DNA of 64,000 bases. Source: Janthinobacterium sp. 344. GTDB lineage: Bacteria > Pseudomonadota > Gammaproteobacteria > Burkholderiales > Burkholderiaceae_D. Position numbers and translations under genes: made by a program. This document shows positions 27,852 through 35,759 of the stretch, piece by piece (position 1 is the first letter of the stretch; the number at the start of each line of letters is the position of its first letter). Under the pieces are notes generated by a model. That model was not told where the DNA came from, did not search any database, and worked only from the letters and a program-made list of their open reading frames with translations. The stretch is taken from positions 859,084 to 923,083 of the forward strand of contig NZ_FOKL01000001.1 of NCBI RefSeq assembly GCF_900112025.1, written 5' to 3'.

Positions 27852-28637
27852 ATGATCGTCCATCTCCTGAAATGTTTCGGCGCCGAACCCGGCGGCGGCA
27901 ATGCCGCGCTGGTGGTGGAAAACGACCACGCCAGCGAAACCGCGCGCCAGCGTTTTGCGCGCGAGCGCAATGTGAGCGCCTGCGTCTTCATCGACCGCCA
28001 GGCCGATGGAGCTATCGTGCTCGACTATTTTTATCCGCACACGCGCAGCCCGCTCTGCCTGCATGCCACCCTGGCGGCCACGCATGTGCTGCTGACAACA
28101 CCTGGCGCGCCGGCCCGCTTGACGGTGAAGACGGCCATGCGCGGGCAAGCCTTGCAACTGCTGCGCAGCAAGGAAGGACTCTTCATCAGCCTGGCGCCGC
28201 AGCCGGCGCCCGCCGTCACGGTGGAAAAGTACATCCCATCGGAACTGATGGGCCAGCACATGCGGCTGCTGTCGCCGCCCGCGATCGCCTCCGTCGGCAG
28301 CCCGAAGCTGCTGCTGGAAGTGGCCGACCGCACCACCCTGCGCGCGCTGCGGCCGAACCTGGAACTGATCGCCGACTGGAGCGCCCTGCACCAGGTCAGC
28401 GGCTGCTTTGCGTATTGCCCCACGGGCGAGAGCACCTTCGAAGGGCGCAACTTCAACCACCTCGACCCGGCACTGGAAGACAGCGCCACGGGCGTGGCGG
28501 CGGGCGCGCTGGCATGGCACTTGCAACAGTCGCTGCGCCTGCATCAGGGCCACGTCATGCAGCAGCCCTGCCTGATCGAGGTGCAATACAGTCCGGCGGA
28601 AATCCGGGTGGGCGGCATGGTGCAAGCGGGCACCTGA
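27852..28637 (+). CDS. PhzF-family isomerase/epimerase-like protein
   Basis: 261 residues, typical PhzF length. It has the GGGNAALVV segment (PhzF: GNPAAVV), SET near residue 36 (position of the catalytic Glu in family members), SPLCLHATLAATHVL (usual form CGHATLA), and GRNFNHLDPALEDSATGVAAGALAWHL. The Gly before His in the usual CGHAT is Leu here. PhzF-fold enzymes isomerise ring compounds or epimerise amino acids; the substrate is unknown. It is divergent from dnaE2 and may share the LexA-box region. Confidence 0.85.
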   Translation: MIVHLLKCFGAEPGGGNAALVVENDHASETARQRFARERNVSACVFIDRQADGAIVLDYFYPHTRSPLCLHATLAATHVLLTTPGAPARLTVKTAMRGQALQLLRSKEGLFISLAPQPAPAVTVEKYIPSELMGQHMRLLSPPAIASVGSPKLLLEVADRTTLRALRPNLELIADWSALHQVSGCFAYCPTGESTFEGRNFNHLDPALEDSATGVAAGALAWHLQQSLRLHQGHVMQQPCLIEVQYSPAEIRVGGMVQAGT

Positions 28638-28802
28638 ACGGGGCATCATGCACCAGCGCAAGGCAAGACTACAAGCGGGGAAATGAGTGGCAACCAGGAA
28701 ACAACAGTTACGACAGATTTGTAATAACAAAACAAAGTATCGCTGGTGAATGATGAAATGATGGCACTAGAATCAAGTCACAATACCACTTGGAGATACT
28801 GC

Positions 28803-31205
28803 GTGCCGACCCTCACCACCTTGCGTAAAGCCATCCTCGTCAGCCTGTACGGCAGCGCCGCCCTGGCCGCCTTCAGCCCCGCCGCCATGGCGCAGAGCAA
28901 CGATCCGGCAGCCTCGGATGGCCCCGTGCAAACGGTCAGCGTGGTCGGCTCGCGCCGGGTCGCCAGTTCCGCCACGGATACCATGGTGCCGGTCGATATC
29001 ATCCCCATCTCCAAGGTAGCCGAGCAAGGCGGCCAGTTCGACCTGGCGCAAACCCTGCAATACATCTCCCCCTCGTTCAATTCCACGCGCCAGACGGGCG
29101 CCGACGGTGCCGACCTGATCGACTCGGCCGCCCTGCGCGGTCTCGGCTCCGACCAGACGCTGGTGCTGGTGAATGGCAAGCGGCGCCACACGACGGCCCT
29201 GGTGAACCTGTTCGGTGCGCGCAACCGCGGCAACACGGGCACGGACATGAATGCCATTCCCTTGCTGGCGATCAAGAACGTGCAAGTGCTGCGCGACGGC
29301 GCCGCCGCCCAGTACGGCTCGGACGCGATTGCCGGCGTGATCGACATCGAACTGAAGAAAAGCCTGGGCTGCGAAGCGGTGGCCGGCTACAGCCAGTATT
29401 CCGCCGGCGACGGCAAGAATTACATGACCTCCGCCTATTGCGGCATCGCCCTGGGCGACAAGGGCACCCTGGCCATCACGGGCGAATACCTGGACCGGGG
29501 CCGCTCGAACCGGGCCGACGCGGACAGCATGCGCATCATCGGCGACACCCAGTCAAAAAATAAAACCCTGTACCTGAATGGCGACTACGCCACCAGCGGC
29601 ACGGGCAAGCTGTACTTCACGGCCGGCGCGCAGACGCGCGACGCCTCCAGCGCCGCATTCGGCCGCGGCGGCATCGGCAGCGACGACATTCCATCGCGCA
29701 ATTCCGCCGCCATGTACCCCGATGGTTTCGTGCCCTTCATCAATGGCAAGATCGACGACCAGTACGCCACCATCGGCCACCGCAGCCAGATCGGCGAATG
29801 GCATGCGGACTTTTCGCAAACCTATGGCTACAACAAGATGCGCTATGACATCAGCCATACCCTGAACGCCTCGATCGCCAACCTCGACTTGATGAACGGC
29901 GGCAAGGGCGTCAGCGCCAGCAACTTTGACGCGGGCGGCTTCTCGTTCCAGCAACTGACCAGCAACGCCGATTTCAGCCGCTACTACGACACGGTGATGA
30001 GCGGCATGAACGTGGCCTTCGGCGCCGAATACCGCAGCGAGGAATACAAGATCATGGCCGGCGAGCCGAACTCCTACATCGATGCCGATGGCGTGGGCGT
30101 GGGCGGCAATGCGGGCAGCCAGGGCTTTCCCGGCTTCCAGCCCGGCGACGCCACCAAGGCCAAGCGCCACAGCATCGCCGCGTATGGCGACGTGGAACTG
30201 GACTGGACGGAACGCCTGAAAACCCAGGCGGCCCTGCGCTATGAAAAATTCAGCGATTTCGGCTCCACCGTGACGGGCAAGCTGGCCGCCAGCTATAAAG
30301 TGGCGCCGGACGTGCTGCTGCGCGGCTCGGCCAGCACGGGCTTCCGCGCGCCATCGCTGCAGCAAGTGTATTTCTCGTCCACCTTCACCGACTTCATCGG
30401 CGGCGTGCCCACCGACGTGGTGCTGGCGCCGAACGGCGGCACCGTCGCCAACGCGGCCGGCATCCCGAAACTGAAGGAAGAAAAGTCCACCAGTTTTACC
30501 TTCGGCACCACCTGGACGCCGACGCAGGCCATCTCCGTCACGGCCGATTTGTACAACATCAAGATCAAGGATCGCATCGTGCTGTCGGGCCGCTTCAATG
30601 CCGACAATTATCCGGACCTGGCGGCGCGCCTGGCCCTGCTGGGCGTGGGCGAAGCGCAATTTTTCGTCAACTCCATCGACACGCGCACGCGGGGCCTGGA
30701 CCTGACGGCCTCGCACAAGGGCGAGCTGGCGGGCAACCGCCTGAACACCTTCCTGGCCTTGAACCTGAGCAAAACGGAAGTGACGAAGGTCAAGACGCCG
30801 GATTCGCTGAAAGGCTATGAAGACGTGCTGCTGTCCGAGCGCGAACGCCTGTTCATCGAACAGGGCGGCCCACGCGCGAAAGCCACCCTGGGCTTCGACT
30901 ACATCACGGGCAAGCTGGAGTCGGACCTGCGCATCATTTATTTTGGCCCGCAAACGCTGGGCACCTTCAGCGGCACGGCCGAAGGCGTGCCCAACGCCCG
31001 CTATGCGGCCAAGACCTCGGCCGACCTGAGCTTCACCTACAGCATCAACAAAAATACCAAGCTGACCTTTGGCGGCAACAACATCTTCAACGTCAAGCCG
31101 ACCACGCAAAACGCCGACGAGACGGACAACGGTTTCAAGTACGACAGCGTGCAGTTCGGCCTGAATGGCGCCTCGTACTTTGGCCGGCTGTGGGTGAAGT
31201 TCTGA
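28803..31205 (+). CDS. TonB-dependent outer-membrane receptor
   Basis: About 800 residues. I start at GTG 28803 because GGAG lies 7 bases upstream and the product then has a clean signal peptide (MPTLTTLRKAILVSLYGSA to AAMAQ). ATGs at 28761 and 28746 would add 14-19 residues without a good signal. The plug (LAQTLQYISPSF..., LRGLGSDQTLVLVNGKRRH, VLRDGAAAQYGSDAIAGVIDIELKKS) is followed by a barrel ending in RLWVKF. The plug pattern is like receptors for carbohydrates or small organic ligands. Ligand unknown. Confidence 0.9.
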   Translation: MPTLTTLRKAILVSLYGSAALAAFSPAAMAQSNDPAASDGPVQTVSVVGSRRVASSATDTMVPVDIIPISKVAEQGGQFDLAQTLQYISPSFNSTRQTGADGADLIDSAALRGLGSDQTLVLVNGKRRHTTALVNLFGARNRGNTGTDMNAIPLLAIKNVQVLRDGAAAQYGSDAIAGVIDIELKKSLGCEAVAGYSQYSAGDGKNYMTSAYCGIALGDKGTLAITGEYLDRGRSNRADADSMRIIGDTQSKNKTLYLNGDYATSGTGKLYFTAGAQTRDASSAAFGRGGIGSDDIPSRNSAAMYPDGFVPFINGKIDDQYATIGHRSQIGEWHADFSQTYGYNKMRYDISHTLNASIANLDLMNGGKGVSASNFDAGGFSFQQLTSNADFSRYYDTVMSGMNVAFGAEYRSEEYKIMAGEPNSYIDADGVGVGGNAGSQGFPGFQPGDATKAKRHSIAAYGDVELDWTERLKTQAALRYEKFSDFGSTVTGKLAASYKVAPDVLLRGSASTGFRAPSLQQVYFSSTFTDFIGGVPTDVVLAPNGGTVANAAGIPKLKEEKSTSFTFGTTWTPTQAISVTADLYNIKIKDRIVLSGRFNADNYPDLAARLALLGVGEAQFFVNSIDTRTRGLDLTASHKGELAGNRLNTFLALNLSKTEVTKVKTPDSLKGYEDVLLSERERLFIEQGGPRAKATLGFDYITGKLESDLRIIYFGPQTLGTFSGTAEGVPNARYAAKTSADLSFTYSINKNTKLTFGGNNIFNVKPTTQNADETDNGFKYDSVQFGLNGASYFGRLWVKF

Positions 31206-31227
31206 TCGGGCCAGCGGCATAAAAACA

Positions 31228-31263
31228 GCGGCTGCGCCAGGGCGGGCAGCCGCGATTGTTTTA
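31228..31263 (+). terminator. terminator after the TonB receptor
   Basis: Stem GCGGCTGC / GCAGCCGC with a 10-base loop followed by GATTGTTTT, 23 bases after the receptor stop codon. Confidence 0.7.
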
Positions 31264-31321
31264 AGCGGCCATGCACGGCCCGCCCTGGAATTGTTTGCCG
31301 CCGACGTAGCACACGGAGACC

Positions 31322-31840
31322 TCAGCCACCGAGCTTGCCGAGACGGTAGCGCATCTCGCTGGCGATACCCGCATTGCCAGAATCAGCGTATTCCTTGATG
31401 AGCTCGATGGCCTCCGGCGTGCCGATGCTGGCCAGCGCATGGCTGAACCATTTCGCAATCACGTTATCGTCAGAGCACGTGTATTCGAGGAAATCAAAAC
31501 CGCCTTCCAGCACGGCTCGAATGCAGGGCACGCTTGACGGGCTGCCCAGCTCTTGAATCGCCCGCGTGACTTCCTGGTGCAACTCATGCCCTGGCATGAG
31601 CAACAGCGCGTTGAGAACGTCAGCCCTGGTCTGCGGATGGACGATGGTCCCGGCCATCGCGAGCAAGGTGTGCCAGGCTTCCCAATCGGCCTCGTCAATC
31701 GCGGCCGCCATGCCGTCAAGAATATAGCGCTTGATGGTGGCAGGCGTCACGCCTGCCAGCTGGTAAAGCCTGGGCACGTCATGCAGCTTGTCGTCCAGCA
31801 GTTGGCGCAGTGCGCTATCCATGCCAAAAAATCCTTTCAT
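31322..31840 (-). CDS. hypothetical HEAT-like helical repeat protein
   Basis: 172 residues, nearly all alpha-helical, with repeated segments such as HELHQEVTRAIQELGSPSSV and VIAKWFSHALASIGTPEAIE that resemble HEAT repeats. No catalytic motif. Two starts are possible: ATG 31840 (TTGGA upstream) and ATG 31822 (AAAGGA nine bases upstream). Just downstream lies a DUF5071-like gene on the same strand, so the pair may be co-transcribed. Similar small helical repeat proteins can be immunity proteins of polymorphic toxins, but no toxin is present here. Confidence 0.7.
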   Translation of the reverse strand: MKGFFGMDSALRQLLDDKLHDVPRLYQLAGVTPATIKRYILDGMAAAIDEADWEAWHTLLAMAGTIVHPQTRADVLNALLLMPGHELHQEVTRAIQELGSPSSVPCIRAVLEGGFDFLEYTCSDDNVIAKWFSHALASIGTPEAIELIKEYADSGNAGIASEMRYRLGKLGG

Positions 31841-31883
31841 TGATCCAATTCGGCCCGCGCCCGGCCATGGCGGATGACCGCCG

Positions 31884-32267
31884 TCAGCCCGCCAAAATTT
31901 CCTGCGCTTGCGCCGTCACGCCTTCCAGCCGTTCACCGGCTGTCGGATGGCCGGCCAGGCGCGCAAGTTCCGTCCCCAGGGCGGATGCCAGTTCCGGCGA
32001 CTGGCGCACGATGCCGTCAAGAATAAAATATTTCCACACCTCGTCATTGCTGGCGAAGATAGGTCCGATGAAGGGGGCAAGCCGCGCCCCCTGCGCCACC
32101 AGAAAGGGACGAAGAACGGCGGCAACGGGCCAGTTGCTGTCTTGCATCCATTCCAGCATCTGCGGGGCGACACATTCCACCCGTTCCCAGCCCAGCGCGA
32201 CCAGGGCCTGGGCGGCGTCCGTATCGTGTTTGTCACGCGGCAGCAGTGGCGGCAAGGCACTCTTCAT
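31884..32267 (-). CDS. DUF5071-family protein
   Basis: 127 residues. MKSALPPLLPRDKHDTDAAQAL and LEWMQDSNWPVAAVLRPFL and SNDEVWKYFILDGIV match the pattern of DUF5071, whose members are small helical proteins of unknown role. Start ATG 32267 follows AGGAA at good spacing; the open frame continues to 32300 but has no ribosome-binding site. It is upstream of the HEAT-like gene on the same strand, 43 bases apart. It may belong to an orphan immunity-type pair. Confidence 0.78.
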   Translation of the reverse strand: MKSALPPLLPRDKHDTDAAQALVALGWERVECVAPQMLEWMQDSNWPVAAVLRPFLVAQGARLAPFIGPIFASNDEVWKYFILDGIVRQSPELASALGTELARLAGHPTAGERLEGVTAQAQEILAG

Positions 32268-32353
32268 TGATTTCCTGATGTGTACGCTCGTGGCTGGCAA
32301 GCGCCAAGCACGCGCAAGCAGCGCAATTTGATGTCAGCCCAAAAGCAGGATCC

Positions 32354-32380
32354 GGCGTCAGGCCCGGCGGGTCTGCCCCC
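32354..32380. repeat. 12-3-12 hairpin repeat, degenerate copy 3
   Basis: GGCGTCAGGCCC, GGC, GGGTCTGCCCCC aligns base for base with the copy at 35728 with three substitutions, and the downstream GGCGCTTTT resembles the flank GGCATTTA of that copy. It lies in the spacer between the CoaD-HD fusion and the DUF5071 gene. Confidence 0.55.
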
Positions 32381-32449
32381 GGCGCTTTTCCGCCGGGCTG
32401 AACCCGTCTGCCAGCATGCCTCCACCACGGCGTTTGCCTTTGTTTCGGC

Positions 32450-33598
32450 TCAGGCCGCCGCCAGCGCCGCAATCTCGCGCTGCATGTTCTCGATCGCCCG
32501 CTCGTTGTACTGGTTGGCAAAATACGCATCGCCAAACAGCTGCCCCGCCTGCGCCTTGGCGCACAGGTGCTGCAGGGCCAGGCCGCGCTGTTCGTTGAAG
32601 CGCACGGGATCGACATGCGCGTATTCGCGGCCGATCGCTTGCGTGTAGGCTTGATACACTTCATCGTCCTGGCCCAGGATGGCCAGGTCGGCGCTGAGCA
32701 TGGCGTCCTTCAGCGCGTGGCTGATGCCCGGCCCCTGGAAATGGTCGGTGGCGCGTATCAGTTGCGCCACCTCCAGGTTGTCGCCGGCGTCCAGACCGCT
32801 GCCCAGCCACAGCTGGGCGCTCGCCTCCTCGCTCGAATACAGCGCATCCTCGTCGTGGCTGTAGACGGCGTCGTGGAACCAGAACGCTTTCTTGACCAGC
32901 GCGCTGTCGCGCTTGGGCGCATAGGTATTGTCGGCCCACACGCGGATCTCGGACAGGCCGTGCACCAGGTGGTCGAGGTTGTGATAGTGGCGGTCCGCAC
33001 CGCCGTAGGCCTGCGGTCCCGTCAGGTGCGCGAACCAGTGGTCAAACAGGGCGATGTCGGCCTCGGACGCCGTGGCGTAGTGCCACAGCGCTTCCCACTC
33101 CTTGCGCAGGCAGTCGAGTATCCACGCCTGGTAGGCGGGGCCGGGCACGAATTTCTTCATGGTCCAGTTCCAGCCCACCGGGCCTTCCAGCGCCTTGACG
33201 AAGCTGGAACTGACGGAGCCGAGGTCGCGCGGCGGCATCACGAAGATGGTCTTGGCCCCCTGCAGCACGTCCACATTCGTCTGCTGGATCAGGTTTTCAT
33301 AGTCGAAATCGGCCGTCGTGCGGATGCCGCGTATCAGGTAGTCGCAGCCATGCTTTTTCGCCGCGCGCGCCGTGTAGTCGCCCTTGACGATGACCACCTG
33401 CACATTCTCCCAGCCACACTCGCGCGCGCTCTGTTCGATGATGCGCTTGCGGTCCTCGGCGGGGAATTGCGGCTTCTTGGCGGGGTTTTGCGAGAGGAAG
33501 ACGATCACCTCGTCGGCGAGCGAACGCGCTTCCCCGATCACCCACATGTGGCCGTTGGTGATGGGGTCGAGGGTTCCTGAAAAGCCGATCTTCTGCAT
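32450..33598 (-). CDS. fusion of CoaD-like nucleotidyltransferase and HD-family phosphohydrolase
   Basis: 382 residues. Residues 1 to about 165 are a phosphopantetheine adenylyltransferase-like domain: GTLDPITNGH (residues 8-17, T/HxGH), KKPQF, LIRGIRTTADFDYE (88-101) and SVSSSFVK (128-135). Residues about 170-382 are an HD-superfamily predicted phosphohydrolase with RHYHNLDHL (His206, His210), FHDAVYS (His242-Asp243) and a further Asp near 305, like COG4339 proteins. CoaD alone is normally about 160 residues. Start ATG 33598 has GGAG six bases upstream. Whether this is the cell's CoA enzyme or a paralogue cannot be told here. Confidence 0.9.
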   Translation of the reverse strand: MQKIGFSGTLDPITNGHMWVIGEARSLADEVIVFLSQNPAKKPQFPAEDRKRIIEQSARECGWENVQVVIVKGDYTARAAKKHGCDYLIRGIRTTADFDYENLIQQTNVDVLQGAKTIFVMPPRDLGSVSSSFVKALEGPVGWNWTMKKFVPGPAYQAWILDCLRKEWEALWHYATASEADIALFDHWFAHLTGPQAYGGADRHYHNLDHLVHGLSEIRVWADNTYAPKRDSALVKKAFWFHDAVYSHDEDALYSSEEASAQLWLGSGLDAGDNLEVAQLIRATDHFQGPGISHALKDAMLSADLAILGQDDEVYQAYTQAIGREYAHVDPVRFNEQRGLALQHLCAKAQAGQLFGDAYFANQYNERAIENMQREIAALAAA

Positions 33599-33693
33599 GC
33601 TGCGCTCCATTTGCTTGAATGCTTATTGCGCAGACAATATAGGCCAGCGGCGCGCACGTCAATGCAGCATGCCAAAGATCATGATCAAAACGC

Positions 33694-35031
33694 TCATTTC
33701 ACGGCTTGCGGGAATTCCACGCGCACGCACAGGCCGCCCAGGCGCTCGGATTTGTCCAGCACCAGGCGCGCGCCATGGCGTTCGGCGATGGCCTTGATGA
33801 TGGCCAGGCCCAGGCCGCTGCCGTTGGCGTCCGTGCCAGGCACGCGGTAGAAGCGGCTGAAGACGCGTTCGCGTTCCTCGGGCGGGATGCCGGGGCCGCT
33901 GTCTTCCACCGACAAGGTCACGCCGACGGGGCTGGCGCGCAGGTCGATGTCCACCGTGCCGCCCTGCGGCGTGTACTTGATGGCGTTGTCGACCAGGTTG
34001 CGCAGCATAATATTGAGCGCATCGGCCTGGCCGGCCACCCTGGCCGGATCCATGTGATGCAGGCCCAGGTCGATCTTGCGCGCCTGCGCGATGCCGGCCA
34101 TGTCGCCCAGCGCCCGCTTGACGACGTCGTTCAAATCCACCGCCTGCAGCTGGTCGCCGCTGGCGGCGCTCGCTTCCTGGCGCGCCAGCACCAGCAATTG
34201 CTCGACCAGGCGCGTGGCCCGCTCGATGCCGGCGCTGACACGCGAAATGGCCAGGCTGCGCTTTTCTTCCGATTCGGCCCGTTCCAGGCTCAGCACCTGC
34301 AGCTTCAGGGCCGCCAGCGGCGTGCGCAACTCATGCGCGGCGTCGGCAACAAAGTGCTGCTGCGCATCGAACGCCGTTTTGACGCGCCCGAACAGCAGAT
34401 TCAGTTCATGCACGAGCGGGCGCACTTCGTCGGGCAAGCCCGCTTCCGAGACGGGCGACAGGTCGTCCGCCTGGCGCGCCGCCACCTGCTTGCGCACGCG
34501 CGAGACGGGCGCCAGCGAACCGCTGACGACCCACCAGACCACCAGCATCAGGATCGGCGCCATCAGGGCGATGGGGCCCACCGTGCGCAGCGCCAGGCTG
34601 CCGGCCATGCGCTTGCGCACGGCCATGTCCTGGGCGATCTGCACGGTCTGGGAACTGGTTTGCACGGAGAAGATGCGGTAGGTGGTGCCATTGGCCTTCA
34701 CGTTGGAAAAGCCCAGCACGGCGCGCTGCGGCAGCTCCGCGCGCGTGATCGAGCGGAAGACCTGCACGCCGTCCGGCGTCCATACCTGCACCACCATGTC
34801 GTTGTTGACGGGGTCGGCGGGCAAGGCTTGCGCATGGTTGGCCAGCGGCGCGCCCGAGCGCAGCGACAGGGCCATCTGCTGCATGTGGTAATCGAAGATC
34901 TGGTCGGCGTCATACAGCGCGCTGCGGTAGGCGATCGAGGCTTGCGCCAGGGCCGCCATGATGATGGCCGCCAGCAGAAACCACAGCAGGCGGCCGCGCA
35001 GCGAATGCGTCACCGTGACCTTCATCCTCAT
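33694..35031 (-). CDS. sensor histidine kinase (QseC/PmrB-like)
   Basis: 445 residues. An N-terminal membrane span (about 12-32), a periplasmic domain (about 33-145), a second span (about 147-170), HAMP, the H-box DAAHELRTPL with His233, N-box NLVDNAIKYTP and G-boxes DSGPGIPPEE and GSGLGLAI. It phosphorylates the regulator encoded immediately upstream; the two genes overlap as ATGA at 35028-35031. The periplasmic signal is unknown. Sequence and pairing are most like QseC/TctE-type kinases. Confidence 0.93.
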   Translation of the reverse strand: MRMKVTVTHSLRGRLLWFLLAAIIMAALAQASIAYRSALYDADQIFDYHMQQMALSLRSGAPLANHAQALPADPVNNDMVVQVWTPDGVQVFRSITRAELPQRAVLGFSNVKANGTTYRIFSVQTSSQTVQIAQDMAVRKRMAGSLALRTVGPIALMAPILMLVVWWVVSGSLAPVSRVRKQVAARQADDLSPVSEAGLPDEVRPLVHELNLLFGRVKTAFDAQQHFVADAAHELRTPLAALKLQVLSLERAESEEKRSLAISRVSAGIERATRLVEQLLVLARQEASAASGDQLQAVDLNDVVKRALGDMAGIAQARKIDLGLHHMDPARVAGQADALNIMLRNLVDNAIKYTPQGGTVDIDLRASPVGVTLSVEDSGPGIPPEERERVFSRFYRVPGTDANGSGLGLAIIKAIAERHGARLVLDKSERLGGLCVRVEFPQAVK

Positions 35032-35687
35032 GCCTTGGGCACCATGTAGCCCAGGCCGCGCACGTTCTGGATCAGGTCGCTGCCCAGCTTCTTGCGCAAG
35101 CCGTGGATATACACTTCCACAGCATTGCTGTTGACTTCATCCTTCCAGCTGTACAGCTTTTCTTCCAGCTGCGCGCGCGACAGCACGATGCCGGGACGCG
35201 CGATCAGCGCTTCCAGCACGGCCCATTCGCGCGCCGACAGGTTGACCGGGTGGCCGTCGGCGATCACTTCGCGCGTCAGCGGATTGATGGACACGCCCTG
35301 GTGTTCGAAGACGGGTTCCGGCCGTCCCGAGGCGCGCCGCAGCAGGGCGCGGATGCGCGCCAGCAGTTCGTCGAGGTCATATGGCTTCAATACGTAATCG
35401 TCGGCGCCCGCATCGAGGCCGGCGATGCGCTGCTCGATGGCGTCGCGCGCCGTGGCCACCAGCACGGGGGTGTCGAGCTTGCGCAGGCGCATCGAGCGCA
35501 GCACGTCGAGGCCATCCTTGCGCGGCAAGCCCAGGTCCAGCAGCACCAGGTCATAGGTCTGCGTCTGCAGGGCCGTATCGGCCATGTCGCCATCCTTGAC
35601 CCAGTCCACCGCATAGTGCTCGGCGCGCAGCAAGTCGAGCACCACCTCGCCGATCATCGTATCGTCTTCTACCAGCAATAGCCGCAT
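35028..35687 (-). CDS. OmpR-family response regulator (QseB/PmrA-like)
   Basis: 219 residues: receiver domain with acidic pocket (Glu7, Asp8, Asp9), phospho-acceptor Asp51 (LLDLGLPRKDG) and Lys in VLKPYD, then a winged-helix DNA-binding domain (LSAREWAVLEALIARPG, SNAVEVYIHGLRKKLG) that ends VRGLGYMVPKA. It is followed by and overlaps its kinase gene. The Do-type protease gene lies upstream on the same strand, separated by a terminator-like hairpin, so this may be an envelope-stress or cation/antimicrobial-sensing system, which is inference. Confidence 0.95.
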   Translation of the reverse strand: MRLLLVEDDTMIGEVVLDLLRAEHYAVDWVKDGDMADTALQTQTYDLVLLDLGLPRKDGLDVLRSMRLRKLDTPVLVATARDAIEQRIAGLDAGADDYVLKPYDLDELLARIRALLRRASGRPEPVFEHQGVSINPLTREVIADGHPVNLSAREWAVLEALIARPGIVLSRAQLEEKLYSWKDEVNSNAVEVYIHGLRKKLGSDLIQNVRGLGYMVPKA

Positions 35688-35727
35688 GGCTGCTCCTTTT
35701 TATTTATTTGCCCCATAGCGGAAGGCT

Positions 35728-35754
35728 GGGGTCAGACCCGGCGGGTCTGACCCC
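35728..35754. repeat. 12-3-12 hairpin repeat, copy 2
   Basis: Perfect arms GGGGTCAGACCC and GGGTCTGACCCC around GGC, between the Do protease stop and the response-regulator start. It likely terminates protease transcripts but belongs to a repeat family with copies at 15772 and 32354. Confidence 0.8.
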
Positions 35755-35759
35755 GGCAT

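Noticed and set aside
31261..31320. Possible remnant of a gene, frame ending VCYVGGKQFQGGPCMAA
   Set aside because: It reads protein-like on the minus strand but has no start or upstream body; it overlaps the end of the HEAT-like gene. Too short to support.
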